DNA of 64,000 bases from UBA5109 sp963975155. GTDB lineage: Bacteria; Pseudomonadota; Gammaproteobacteria; Pseudomonadales; Pseudohongiellaceae. Positions 43,434-52,259 of this stretch are shown here, in pieces. A program made the position numbers and the translations under genes. Where the stretch lies: assembly GCA_963975155.1 (NCBI GenBank), contig CAXBFG010000005.1, positions 124,001 to 188,000 of the forward strand, given 5' to 3'. A model generated the notes under the pieces. The model saw only the letters and a program-made list of their open reading frames with translations, made no database searches and was not told the DNA's origin. Positions within the stretch are counted from its first letter, which is position 1; every line of letters begins with the position of its first letter.

Positions 43434-44321
43434 CTAGGGTGAAGACGGCATTAAAGGGGTCTGGGAACCGGAGGCCTGCACCTGTAGCTGGACAGGCAAG
43501 TAAGTGTCAAGCCGCTTGAACCATCCTGCCAGCCAGCGTGCTTCATTTCTTTCTTCAGGAGCATTCTGCACTCGATTTTGCAATATCGCTTTTGCAGATG
43601 CTACATAATTTTCCAGGATGTCTGGGCCAGTCAGGGACATATTCTCTAATACCTGTAACAAGCCCCAGCCTTGCTGTGCATATTGTTCATTTATAGCAAT
43701 GCCCTCGCCTTTAAAATTCACATAATCTATCAGCGCGTAGATGCCATAGGGAGGATTGCTATTAGCCACAGCATAAAATTTAATTTCTATATCATTTCGT
43801 TTTTCAAGTGGAGTTACAGTAAGCATCTTTTGCAGAGCAGATTCAAAGCGCTGAATAATAAATGCAGTTTGTACTGACATAGTGGCAGACAGTAAATTTC
43901 TTAAGTCGGCTAATTCTGAATCAGCAAAATCTGAAATAAATTCCTCACGATTTTGCCACGGAGAATCATAATTTGATGCAATTATCCAAGCAGGAATACT
44001 AATGCCCTCAGATTCAAAATGCCGCATCAAAGCAGGAAAGCTCTCCTCAAAAATATCGTTTTGATTTTCCCGATACCAGATAAAATGTCCTATTCCCAAT
44101 GATGGAAAATCTTCTCCGGGATTCCAGGAGGTCAGACAATTTAACTGTGATGCGCACTCGTTATTAAAAATTTGCTGGCCAAGCCATTGCTTTTGTGTGT
44201 CCGTCAAATTCGGGTGATCTGCAGCATATACAGCAGGAAAGTTCAGAACACCGAAAAGGAGCATCAGTGAGCAGATACTGAATATTTTTTGCAATGATAG
44301 TGCAGGTTTTTTTAAAGGCAT
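43434..44321 (-). CDS. Exported protein of unknown function
   Basis: 295 residues with a signal peptide (FSICSLMLLFGVLNFPAVYA-A, cleavage near residue 34). The mature part is rich in Trp and aromatic residues (QQIFNNECASQLNCLTSWNP, SLGIGHFIWYRENQ, WGLLQVLENM, ARWLAGWFKRLDTYLPVQL) and contains two early cysteines that could pair. No family is recognised. It is the first gene of the unit with hisC and the small membrane protein. Periplasmic or envelope location is predicted from the signal only. Confidence 0.65.
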   Translation of the reverse strand: MPLKKPALSLQKIFSICSLMLLFGVLNFPAVYAADHPNLTDTQKQWLGQQIFNNECASQLNCLTSWNPGEDFPSLGIGHFIWYRENQNDIFEESFPALMRHFESEGISIPAWIIASNYDSPWQNREEFISDFADSELADLRNLLSATMSVQTAFIIQRFESALQKMLTVTPLEKRNDIEIKFYAVANSNPPYGIYALIDYVNFKGEGIAINEQYAQQGWGLLQVLENMSLTGPDILENYVASAKAILQNRVQNAPEERNEARWLAGWFKRLDTYLPVQLQVQASGSQTPLMPSSP

Positions 44322-44436
44322 GGCGCAGCGTGAAACTTATGCTTACAATAGGGTCTGAATTCTAGCATAAAGCGTCATAAAGCCGCTTTAGCATTTGGCA
44401 AAAATAACCATCCAGTGTGAGATGTGACGGAAAGCA

Positions 44437-46752
44437 ATGGAAAGTAATGTAGCCGACACCAAGGTCGAACCACAAACCAAGCAAAATCCCGCTTCTGCTT
44501 CAGAAGATGGCTTTGTGCGCAGTCTGGCGACCATTCATAAAAGCCTGAAGCTTTCCAAAAATCTTAAAAAATCCATGAAGCAGATCGAAGGGACCATCCT
44601 CGAACTGTTTAAAGCAAGATTATTTACCATTTATCAAAGCGTAGATAACGGCAAGGAAATCGTTGCCAGCTATAAAGGCGGTATTGGTTCTGAGCAGGGA
44701 CAGGATATTGAAATTCGAGTGCCGTTCAGTCCCACTTCTTTGGCCGGCTATGTTGCCTTAAGCCAGCGTTCTATTCTGGTAAAGGATGTTTACGATAGTA
44801 GCTCCCTGGAAGATATTCATCCTCGCCTGCAATGGGATAAGCGTTTTAGTGAGTCGCAGGGTTTGTTTTTTAAATCCATGCTGGTTGTACCTATCAAAGA
44901 CGATATTTTATTGGGCGTGATTCAGTTAATCAGTCTGAAAGAAGACGAACCCTTTACCAAAGAAGATCTTAAACATGCAACCATGTTTGCTAATCTGTTG
45001 GCGAAGCAGTTTCGTTCGGAATTTCAGAGTACCCAGGGACCTTACGACTATCTTGTGCAACAGGGCAAAATCAGCAGTAAGGACATGGATGATATTGAAA
45101 AAGCTGCTTCGCTTTATGGCGGTACAATTTCCAAGGTTCTGATGGAGGATTACAAGATCGAAGCCGACGAAATTGGCAAATCCCTGGAGCTTTATTACCG
45201 CGTCCCCTATATGAAGTATGATCCTAATGTGGTTTTGCCAACCGACCTCATGGAGAATATTGGGACTTCTTATCTGCGTAATAACCTGTGGTTACCAATT
45301 TCCGGCAGTAAGGAAGAAGTGGTTATTTTGTTGAGTAATCCCAGTGATTATCAAAAAATCATGGAAATTCAGGGCATTCTGAATGCTCGTAATTATATTT
45401 TCCGTGTAGGCTTGCCGGAGCACATCCGCCAGTATCTGGGTGGAAAATTTGAAGAAGAGGAAGATAACGAAGGCTTTGATGAAGTATTTAAAAACCTTGA
45501 AGGCGAGAGCCAGATCGAAATTGAGGAGGATGATGAGGGCGAAGAGGAGAGCAGCGCTGAAACCTCCGGTATCATCCAGCTGGTTAATCGCATCATCATT
45601 GAGAGTGATAAATTAGGCGGTTCAGATATTCACATAGAACCGGGCAAAGATAAAAGCCCAGGTATTGTTCGTGTCAGAGTGGATGGTATTTGCCGGGAGT
45701 TATTGAAGGTCCCCGGTGAGCATACGCCTTCTCTGATTGCTCGAATTAAGGTTATTTCCCGGCTGGACATCTCGGAAAGACGCCTGCCTCAGGATGGCAA
45801 GTGTAAACTCAAAATTCGCGGCAGAACCCTGGAGCTACGTGTTGCTACAGTACCAACGGTGAATGGGGAAAGCGCAGTTATGCGTCTGCTGGCAGCGGGT
45901 AGCGCTTTACCGCTCGACAAGCTGAACCTAAGTAAGCGAAATCACGAAAATGTCATCGAAATGTCCAAGCATCCTCATGGCCTGCTGCTGGTTGTTGGAC
46001 CTACCGGTTCTGGTAAAACCACAACTTTGCATGCCGTATTGGGCTATATAAACCAGCCCGAGACCAAGATCTGGACGGCCGAGGATCCTGTGGAGATCAC
46101 CCAGCCGGGCTTGCAACAGGTACAGATGCAGCCAAAAATAGGATTTACTTTTGCCGCAGCGATGCGTGCTTTCCTGCGTGCCGACCCGGACGTTATTCTG
46201 ATTGGTGAGATGCGTGACCATGAGACGGCCTCGATTGGTATCGAAGCCTCCCTTACAGGTCACCTTGTGCTATCGACTCTGCATACAAACTCAGCCCCTG
46301 AAACCATCACCCGACTACTGGATCTGGGGCTCGATCCGGTAAACTTCTCTGATGCCCTGCTTGGCGTACTGGCACAGCGTTTGATGCGTACCTTATGCGG
46401 AGATTGTAAAGAATCCTATAAGCCCGATGAGAAGGAATTAAATCACCTGATACAGCAATATGGCGAAGAACACTTCCAGGAGCTGGGGATCAATCTTGAT
46501 GAAGTGGAGCTTAAACGCAAAGTCGGATGTGAAAAATGCGGTGATACTGGATATCGAGGTCGTACCGGCGTCCATGAATTATTGGTTGGTACCCATGAGT
46601 TACAAAGCATGATTTATAAAAAAGCCAGTCTTGATGACCTTCGGATACAGGCCATCAAGGATGGTATGCGGACGCTGAAACAGGATGGCATTGAAAAGAT
46701 CTTTATGGGTCTGACTGATTATGAGCAATTGTTGAGAATTATTGCTGAATAA
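44437..46752 (+). CDS. GspE/PilB-type ATPase with N-terminal GAF domain
   Basis: 771 residues, cytosolic. Residues about 25-200 look like a GAF sensory domain (LFTIYQSVDNGKEIVASY through LLGVIQLISLKEDEPFTKED). A degenerate T2SSE N-domain follows (about 205-320), then an acidic linker (EEEDNEGFDEVFKN). The ATPase has Walker A VGPTGSGKTTTLH (about 520-532), an Asp box, Walker B ILIGEMRDHETA and His box HTNSAPETITRLLDL. A zinc tetra-cysteine CGDCK...CEKCGDTGYRGR lies near the end. It would power a type II secretion or type IV pilus assembly platform; no pilus genes are next to it. A GAF input is unusual for the family. Confidence 0.9.
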   Translation: MESNVADTKVEPQTKQNPASASEDGFVRSLATIHKSLKLSKNLKKSMKQIEGTILELFKARLFTIYQSVDNGKEIVASYKGGIGSEQGQDIEIRVPFSPTSLAGYVALSQRSILVKDVYDSSSLEDIHPRLQWDKRFSESQGLFFKSMLVVPIKDDILLGVIQLISLKEDEPFTKEDLKHATMFANLLAKQFRSEFQSTQGPYDYLVQQGKISSKDMDDIEKAASLYGGTISKVLMEDYKIEADEIGKSLELYYRVPYMKYDPNVVLPTDLMENIGTSYLRNNLWLPISGSKEEVVILLSNPSDYQKIMEIQGILNARNYIFRVGLPEHIRQYLGGKFEEEEDNEGFDEVFKNLEGESQIEIEEDDEGEEESSAETSGIIQLVNRIIIESDKLGGSDIHIEPGKDKSPGIVRVRVDGICRELLKVPGEHTPSLIARIKVISRLDISERRLPQDGKCKLKIRGRTLELRVATVPTVNGESAVMRLLAAGSALPLDKLNLSKRNHENVIEMSKHPHGLLLVVGPTGSGKTTTLHAVLGYINQPETKIWTAEDPVEITQPGLQQVQMQPKIGFTFAAAMRAFLRADPDVILIGEMRDHETASIGIEASLTGHLVLSTLHTNSAPETITRLLDLGLDPVNFSDALLGVLAQRLMRTLCGDCKESYKPDEKELNHLIQQYGEEHFQELGINLDEVELKRKVGCEKCGDTGYRGRTGVHELLVGTHELQSMIYKKASLDDLRIQAIKDGMRTLKQDGIEKIFMGLTDYEQLLRIIAE

Positions 46753-47218
46753 TTTCCAGTTCCGTCCAGAAAAATCCTTTAATTAACGGTATAAAAAACT
46801 TTATCCAATATTCATATTGGTTTTAGCCCGGTTTTTTATGCACAAATCCTGACGCCTGAAGGAAAACCCTATAAAAAAAGGGATTTTATCTAAAAAAACT
46901 TAAAGCTAATCGTATCTTGTTGAAAAGTATACAAAAAATATATGGTCGAATTTTAACCAATTTGTATATGACTACGGTTTTTACGCAATATAGAGCATGC
47001 CTTTCAATCTTATTCACAAAGTTATCCACAAAAGCTGTGGAAAAAAAAGATCAGGTAAAGACTCGCTCAGTTTTCTCTTCACTTTGCTCACACAGAGTGC
47101 AGCGCAATGCACAATAAGTGCCGGAAAGCGTAGAGCTTGATAATTTTCCAGTGCTATACTTGGCAGCACCGCTTACTAAAAGCGTATCTAGCAGTGCAGG
47201 CACCCCAAAAGTAGTTAA
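46753..47218. promoter_or_regulatory. AT-rich non-coding region with a DnaA-box cluster
   Basis: No gene is seen in these 466 bp. Three exact TTATNCACA boxes occur on the plus strand: TTATGCACA (46836-46844), TTATTCACA (47010-47018) and TTATCCACA (47022-47030), plus an inverted TTTTCCACA as TGTGGAAAA (47036-47044). The last three lie within 35 bp. Between the first and second box the sequence is markedly AT-rich (about 46850-46990, with A-runs and TATATGG-like tracts). By chance an exact TTATNCACA should occur about once per 33 kb, counting both strands. The role may be DnaA titration, regulation or an origin; the sequence alone does not decide. Confidence 0.6.
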
Positions 47219-47854
47219 ATGATAGATATAAATCACAATATTCCATTTCTTTGGCGACTGAGCTCCGACAATGGAGACGGCTTCTGCATGGTTACCATGG
47301 TTGTTCCATTCAATCAGGGCGAGGAGCGTCTGGAACATATCATTGAGACCGATGTACTGAGTTTTGCCAGCGATATTGAAAATGCCCAGAGTGAAGAAAT
47401 ACTTGAATGGAATGAAGAGGACATTAGTCTTTTCCTGAAACTGATAAGCAATCAGAGCAGTACCGGAGAGCTACCGGCTGGTGAAACTGTACGGGTAGAT
47501 TTAAATGATCCGGAAACCATAGAAATTGTACAGATAGTTGCCGCTGCAGGCTTCGGCGTTGTGCAGTCTGCGGATCAGATTCTTGCGCAAACAACGGGAA
47601 CAGAACAGCTTTTTCCAAATCTTGAACTTGGCACCAAGGTCAGTCTGAAAACGCTGAAAGGCTACAAGCGTGGCATTATTGTTGATGCTGAAGAAGAAGA
47701 CGTGGTTTGCGTCGTGATGGATGAAATCACTGTACGGGTAGATGGTGAATTTATCGAAATATGTCCCTATGACCTGCTTATGGTCAAACGCTATCAGATA
47801 CTACACCCCATGTATTCCAGCGAAACGCCAAGCGGACTGGATGTGCTGCATTAG
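47219..47854 (+). CDS. Acidic protein of unknown function
   Basis: 211 residues as drawn (MIDINHNIPFLW); an internal ATG at 47288 (MVTMVVPFNQGEER) would give 188 and neither has a clear ribosome-binding site. The protein is strongly acidic (EEDISLFLKLIS, AEEEDVVCVVMDEITVRVDGEFIEIC). The region LFPNLELGTKVSLKTLKGYKRGIIVDAEEEDV looks like a small SH3-like or beta-barrel domain. I recognise no family. It follows the DnaA-box region and precedes prfC by 52 bp on the same strand. Confidence 0.6.
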   Translation: MIDINHNIPFLWRLSSDNGDGFCMVTMVVPFNQGEERLEHIIETDVLSFASDIENAQSEEILEWNEEDISLFLKLISNQSSTGELPAGETVRVDLNDPETIEIVQIVAAAGFGVVQSADQILAQTTGTEQLFPNLELGTKVSLKTLKGYKRGIIVDAEEEDVVCVVMDEITVRVDGEFIEICPYDLLMVKRYQILHPMYSSETPSGLDVLH

Positions 47855-47906
47855 CAATCCCCGACAAACAATGTCACCTTTATTTTAACCAGTTTCTGGA
47901 TTTTCT

Positions 47907-49487
47907 ATGACAGCTTTTACAGCCGCAGTTGCTAAACGGCGCACTTTCGCCATTATTTCTCACCCCGATGCCGGTAAAACGACTATTACCGAAAAGCTGT
48001 TGCTCTATGGTCGGATTATTCAGAAAGCCGGAACGGTCAAAAGCAAAAAATCTGATCGCCATGCGACATCTGACTGGATGAGTATGGAAAAGGAGAGAGG
48101 TATCTCGGTGACTTCTTCAGTGATGCAGTTTCCTTACCGGGACAGAATTGTCAACTTGCTGGATACACCAGGACACGAAGACTTTTCAGAAGATACCTAC
48201 CGTACCCTGACCGCCGTTGATTCGGTTCTGATGGTTATAGATGGTGCCAAAGGCGTTGAACAGCGTACAATAAAGTTAATGGATGTCTGCCGCTTACGTG
48301 ATACGCCTATATTTACTTTTATCAATAAGCTCGATCGCGATATTAAAGATCCGATAGATCTGCTGGATGAAGTTGAAAACATACTCCAGATTGAATGTGC
48401 TCCTATCTATTGGCCCCTGGGTATGGGTAAAGAATTTAAAGGCATCTATAACCTCTACACGGATACCGTGCATACCTATGAGCATGGTCAGGACAGCGAA
48501 ATCAGGGATGTTAAAAAAATACAGGGCCTGGATAGTGCCGAAGCAACAAAGTATCTAGGCGTCTATGCCGAGGACTTCAAGGCCCAGATAGAACTGGTAC
48601 GCGGTGCCAGCCATGTCTTTAACCTCGAAGACTGTATGTCAGGTAAGCAGACACCGGTTTTCTTTGGTTCAGCTCTGGCAAATTTTGGTGTTGAAGAAAT
48701 GTTAAATGATTTTGTCGAATGGGCACCGTTTCCACAGAAACGGGAAACACAGACTCATCCGGTGGATGCCTTCGATACGGCTTTTAGCGGCTTCGTATTC
48801 AAGATACAGGCGAATATGGATCCCAAACACAGGGACCGCATTGCCTTTCTGCGTGTCTGTTCTGGTGAGTACAGCAAGGGTATGAAAATGAAACATGTCC
48901 GAAGCGGCAAGGAAATCAGAATCAGTGATGCTGTGACTTTTCTGGCTGGTGAGCGTGAGCAGGCTGAATATGCCGTGTCCGGCGATATTCTGGGCTTACA
49001 TAACCATGGCACCATCCAGATCGGTGATACCTTCACCAGTGGTGAAGATTTGCAATTTACCGGTATCCCTCATTTTGCGCCAGAGTTATACAAGCGCATC
49101 AGGTTAAAGGATCCTCTCAAGCTTAAGCAGCTGCAAAAAGGTCTGACTCAGCTTTCCGAAGAAGGCTCTACCCAGGTATTTATGCCGATGAAAAATAATG
49201 ATCTGATTGTCGGAGCCGTAGGCGTCTTGCAATTTGAAGTGGTGGCATATCGTCTGAAGGATGAATACAAGGTGGATTGTTCCTATGAGCCTATCAGTAT
49301 TTATACTGCGCGTTGGGTGAGTTCAGAAAATACCAGCAAGCTGGAAGAATTTAAGCGTAAGGCTGCTGAAAATATCGCTGTGGACGGAGGTGGTCATCTG
49401 ACTTATCTGGCGCCTACCCGGGTTAATCTGAGTTTGATGGAAGAGCGCTGGCCCGATATTCAGTTTCATGCCACGCGTGAACACTAA
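47907..49487 (+). CDS. prfC: Peptide chain release factor 3 (RF3)
   Basis: 526 residues, the E. coli RF3 length. G-domain motifs: ISHPDAGKTTITEKLL (G1), the switch region KERGISVTSSVMQFPY (G2), LLDTPGHEDFSEDTYR (G3) and TFINKLDRDIKDPID (G4). Domains II and III follow and the protein ends RWPDIQFHATREH. RF3 is a GTPase that removes RF1/RF2 from the ribosome after termination. The ATG is preceded by a weak Shine-Dalgarno. It lies downstream of the acidic unknown gene. Confidence 0.97.
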   Translation: MTAFTAAVAKRRTFAIISHPDAGKTTITEKLLLYGRIIQKAGTVKSKKSDRHATSDWMSMEKERGISVTSSVMQFPYRDRIVNLLDTPGHEDFSEDTYRTLTAVDSVLMVIDGAKGVEQRTIKLMDVCRLRDTPIFTFINKLDRDIKDPIDLLDEVENILQIECAPIYWPLGMGKEFKGIYNLYTDTVHTYEHGQDSEIRDVKKIQGLDSAEATKYLGVYAEDFKAQIELVRGASHVFNLEDCMSGKQTPVFFGSALANFGVEEMLNDFVEWAPFPQKRETQTHPVDAFDTAFSGFVFKIQANMDPKHRDRIAFLRVCSGEYSKGMKMKHVRSGKEIRISDAVTFLAGEREQAEYAVSGDILGLHNHGTIQIGDTFTSGEDLQFTGIPHFAPELYKRIRLKDPLKLKQLQKGLTQLSEEGSTQVFMPMKNNDLIVGAVGVLQFEVVAYRLKDEYKVDCSYEPISIYTARWVSSENTSKLEEFKRKAAENIAVDGGGHLTYLAPTRVNLSLMEERWPDIQFHATREH

Positions 49488-49568
49488 TAGCTAGCTACTG
49501 GGTTCGATATCTATTAAATCTTAGTCCAGAGTCCTGATTTACAGAAAATGAAGATACCTTCAATTAAG

Positions 49569-49844
49569 CTAGTGCTTCAGTTTGAAATTTTTTCAGCTTA
49601 TTATCACGCCTGTACGTTTAACATCATTGAAAATACTACATCGCTACTAAAGCTGCCTTTCCTGTCGTGTGAACCCATTGAGATGCTTTTTTCCTGAGTA
49701 TTTTTCCGATCAAGCGCGAGGACTGTTTGAGTCGCAAAGCGACGAGTTCCGCAGCGCCGGAAAAATAGGAAGGAAAGATCGAAGGGTGAGCAAGACAGGA
49801 GCGGCAGCATCTAGTACGCATGAAATTTCAGACTGAAGCACTAC
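49569..49844 (-). mobile_element. MITE-like element, copy 2 (about 275 bp, inverted relative to copy 1)
   Basis: Bounded by CTAGTGCTTCAGTTTGAAAT on the left and its complement ATTTCAGACTGAAGCACTAC on the right. Read on the minus strand, its first 200 bp align with copy 1: by eye about 11 differences in 140 bases across the CTTCGATCTTTCC to CAGGAAAGGCAGC block and no indels. The other 75 bp differ from copy 1. No clear target duplication is visible; the flanks share only CCTT and TTAAG. It separates prfC from pilU. A 61-codon open frame lies in the block, but I read it as non-coding. Confidence 0.65.
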
Positions 49845-49868
49845 CTTTCTTAAGGTTTGTTTGACTGC

Positions 49869-51002
49869 TTAATCATCATCCAGTTTTGGGGTTAAGCTCA
49901 GGCCACCGGTTGCTTCTTCATCGCTGACACCCTGACCACGTTCACTTTCTGCCAGCGAAATTTTCAGGCGCAGGTTGTTTTCAGAATCGGCATTTTTTAA
50001 GGCTTCTTCCAGTGAGATCTTGCCATCACGATAAAGCTGGAATAGTGCAGAATCGAAAGTACGCATGCCGATGTTTTCGGATTTTTCCATGACTTCCTTA
50101 ATTTCTTCTACTTTTCCATTTTTAATCAAATCTGCCACACGCGGTGTACCTAACAGGATTTCAATCGCCGCGGCCCGTTTGCCATCTTTTGTTTTGACCA
50201 GACGCTGGGATACAAAGCCACGCAGATTCAGTGCCAGATCAAGATAAAGCTGCTTGTGACGCTCTTCCGGGAAGAAGTTGATAATTCTGTCCAAAGCCTG
50301 GTTGGCATTATTGGCGTGTAGTGTTGAAATACATAAGTGACCGGTTTCCGCAAAAGCCAGGGCATGCTCCATGGTCTCTGCCGTACGAATTTCGCCGATC
50401 AGAATTACATCCGGAGCCTGACGCAAGGTATTTTTCAGCGCCTCCTCGTAGGATAAGGTGTCCACACCTACTTCACGCTGATTCACAATAGATTTTTTAT
50501 GCGAATGAACAAACTCTACCGGGTCCTCAATGGTAATTATATGACCGTCCTGGTTTTGGTTACGATAATCAATCAGCGATGCCAGTGACGTTGATTTACC
50601 GGAACCGGTGCCACCAACGAACAAAATAAGCCCGTTTTTGTGAAGCATCAGTTTGGGCAGTATTTCCGGCAGTCCCAGATCCTTATAATTAGGAATATCC
50701 GATACGATATTTCGGCAGACCAGACCGACCTCATTGCGCTGAACAAAAATATTTACACGAAATCGACCGATGCCTTCTTCCATCAGAGCCAGATTCATCT
50801 CCAGCTTTTCTTCAAATTCCTTGCGCTGATCCTGATTCATGATCTGATTGGCTATTTTCCTGGTATAGCCTTCCGGTAAGACCTTATCCGTCATGGGAGT
50901 AAGTTTGCCATGAGCTTTCATGCTGGGCGGGGCGCCAGTGGTCAGGAAGAGGTCGGATCCTTCCTTTTGGATCATGATTCTCAGTAAATCTTTTAATTCC
51001 AT
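49869..51002 (-). CDS. pilU: PilU/PilT-type twitching motility retraction ATPase
   Basis: 377 residues from the ATG at 51002 (MELKDLLRIMIQKEGSDLF); GCAGGAG lies six bases before it, so the longer open frame to 51080 is not used. Motifs: Walker A FVGGTGSGKSTSLASL, IEDPVEFVH Asp box, Walker B LIGEIRTAETM, the His-box HANNANQALDRI, and a C-terminal LSLTPKLDDD tail of PilU type. It retracts type IV pili together with PilT. No pilT or pilB is next to it. It lies 13 bp after pyrB on the same strand. Confidence 0.92.
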   Translation of the reverse strand: MELKDLLRIMIQKEGSDLFLTTGAPPSMKAHGKLTPMTDKVLPEGYTRKIANQIMNQDQRKEFEEKLEMNLALMEEGIGRFRVNIFVQRNEVGLVCRNIVSDIPNYKDLGLPEILPKLMLHKNGLILFVGGTGSGKSTSLASLIDYRNQNQDGHIITIEDPVEFVHSHKKSIVNQREVGVDTLSYEEALKNTLRQAPDVILIGEIRTAETMEHALAFAETGHLCISTLHANNANQALDRIINFFPEERHKQLYLDLALNLRGFVSQRLVKTKDGKRAAAIEILLGTPRVADLIKNGKVEEIKEVMEKSENIGMRTFDSALFQLYRDGKISLEEALKNADSENNLRLKISLAESERGQGVSDEEATGGLSLTPKLDDD

Positions 51003-51015
51003 TCGTGACTCCTGC

Positions 51016-52026
51016 TTAAAACCTTTTGTCGGTGTACCATTGAACTTTGCTACTGCTGAGGTGAATATCTTTTTCCACACCTAATGTTAAGGCAAAAATG
51101 GCCATGCGAATCAAAACACCATTATCGGCCTGTCGGAATATTGCCAGACTTGGGTGTTGATTCAAATCGTTATCGAGCTCATTTGCCTCTGCGCGTGAAT
51201 CTCTGGGCAGGGGATGCATGATAACGGTATTGGGTTCACAGTGGGCGGTATAAATTGACTGGTTAAGCCTGAAACGGCCGCGGTAGACATTAGCTTCGTC
51301 TTGTGAGCTGAAACGTTCTTCCTGGATTCTGGTCAAATAGACAGTATGTTTGTCATGCAAACCGGTCTGCATGTCTTCGGTCTCAGTGACTTTGTGTCCG
51401 GCCTGGCGTAACTCTGCAACAATATCTTCGGGCATTTTTAATTCATGGGGCGAAATCAGCGTAAATGATATGTTTTTGTAAAGTTTTAACAATTTACACA
51501 ATGAGTGTACGGTGCGTCCGTATTTGAGATCACCCACCATGGCTATATTAAGGCCATTAATTTCGCCGCTAATTTTCAATTCTTTTTTGATTGTGTACAG
51601 ATCCAGTAATGCCTGGGATGGGTGCTCGGCAGTTCCGTCACCAGCATTGATAACCGGGACACGGCTGGCCTTGGAAAACTCATCAACGGAACCATCCATC
51701 GGGTGACGCATGGCGATAATATCACTGTAACCGCTGATGACCCTCGCAGTATCGTAAAGTGACTCGCCTTTGGCCAGGGCGGAAGCTTTGATATCGGTAG
51801 TTTCACGAACCTGACCGCCCAACAGATTGAAGGCGCAGCCAAAACTGATTCTGGTGCGAGTGCTGGGTTCAAAAAACAGGGAACCAAGTATGGCGCCTTC
51901 CAGGACTCGGGTTTTTAATTCTCGGCGCGCATAGGGTTGCATTTGATCGGCAACGGCAAACAAGGCCTCGACATCCTGGGTATCAAACTGATTGATTGAA
52001 AGTATGTGGGCGCCTAGAAAATTCAT
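51016..52026 (-). CDS. pyrB: Aspartate carbamoyltransferase catalytic chain
   Basis: 336 residues. The carbamoyl-phosphate motif FFEPSTRTRISF (about 51-62) and SALAKGESLYDTARVIS, MRHPMDGSV, the HPSQALLDLYTI loop, the MVGDLKYGRTVHSL strand and HPLPR are present. It catalyses the first committed step of pyrimidine synthesis. Neither a regulatory pyrI nor a dihydroorotase-like pyrC lies next to it. The chain is longer than the E. coli 311 residues, with an added C-terminal tail (DIHLSSSKVQWYTDKRF). pilU follows 13 bp later. Confidence 0.93.
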   Translation of the reverse strand: MNFLGAHILSINQFDTQDVEALFAVADQMQPYARRELKTRVLEGAILGSLFFEPSTRTRISFGCAFNLLGGQVRETTDIKASALAKGESLYDTARVISGYSDIIAMRHPMDGSVDEFSKASRVPVINAGDGTAEHPSQALLDLYTIKKELKISGEINGLNIAMVGDLKYGRTVHSLCKLLKLYKNISFTLISPHELKMPEDIVAELRQAGHKVTETEDMQTGLHDKHTVYLTRIQEERFSSQDEANVYRGRFRLNQSIYTAHCEPNTVIMHPLPRDSRAEANELDNDLNQHPSLAIFRQADNGVLIRMAIFALTLGVEKDIHLSSSKVQWYTDKRF

Positions 52027-52259
52027 GCAGTCAGGCCAGTAAAAGATTCAACAGTCATGGACATATTGAATGCAGATATTACTACTAACCAGATATAAAA
52101 GAAATTAATCAATTTACGGCAATGGCCACAAAAGGAGTTTTGTTCAGTACATGGACTGCGATAGCATGTTATAGAAACAACAGGCAATTTCCCGGCAGCA
52201 CGGTTCTTAAAGGTAGATGACTCGATAAAGCAAAGAGAAATTCAGATTCAATAGTAATT

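Noticed and set aside
47137..47160. A promoter TTGATA...TATACT before the acidic gene
   Set aside because: The spacer is only 12 bases, too short for a sigma-70 promoter.
46753..47218. Main chromosomal origin oriC
   Set aside because: No dnaA, dnaN, rpmH, gidA or partition genes are in the window. The boxes alone only justify a DnaA-binding cluster.
49636..49821. A 61-codon open frame inside the second MITE-like copy (minus strand)
   Set aside because: Same argument as for copy 1, and it is not preceded by a ribosome-binding site.
49569..49844. A target-site duplication around MITE-like copy 2
   Set aside because: The flanks CCTTCAATTAAGC and CCTTTCTTAAGG are only loosely similar, not an exact direct repeat.
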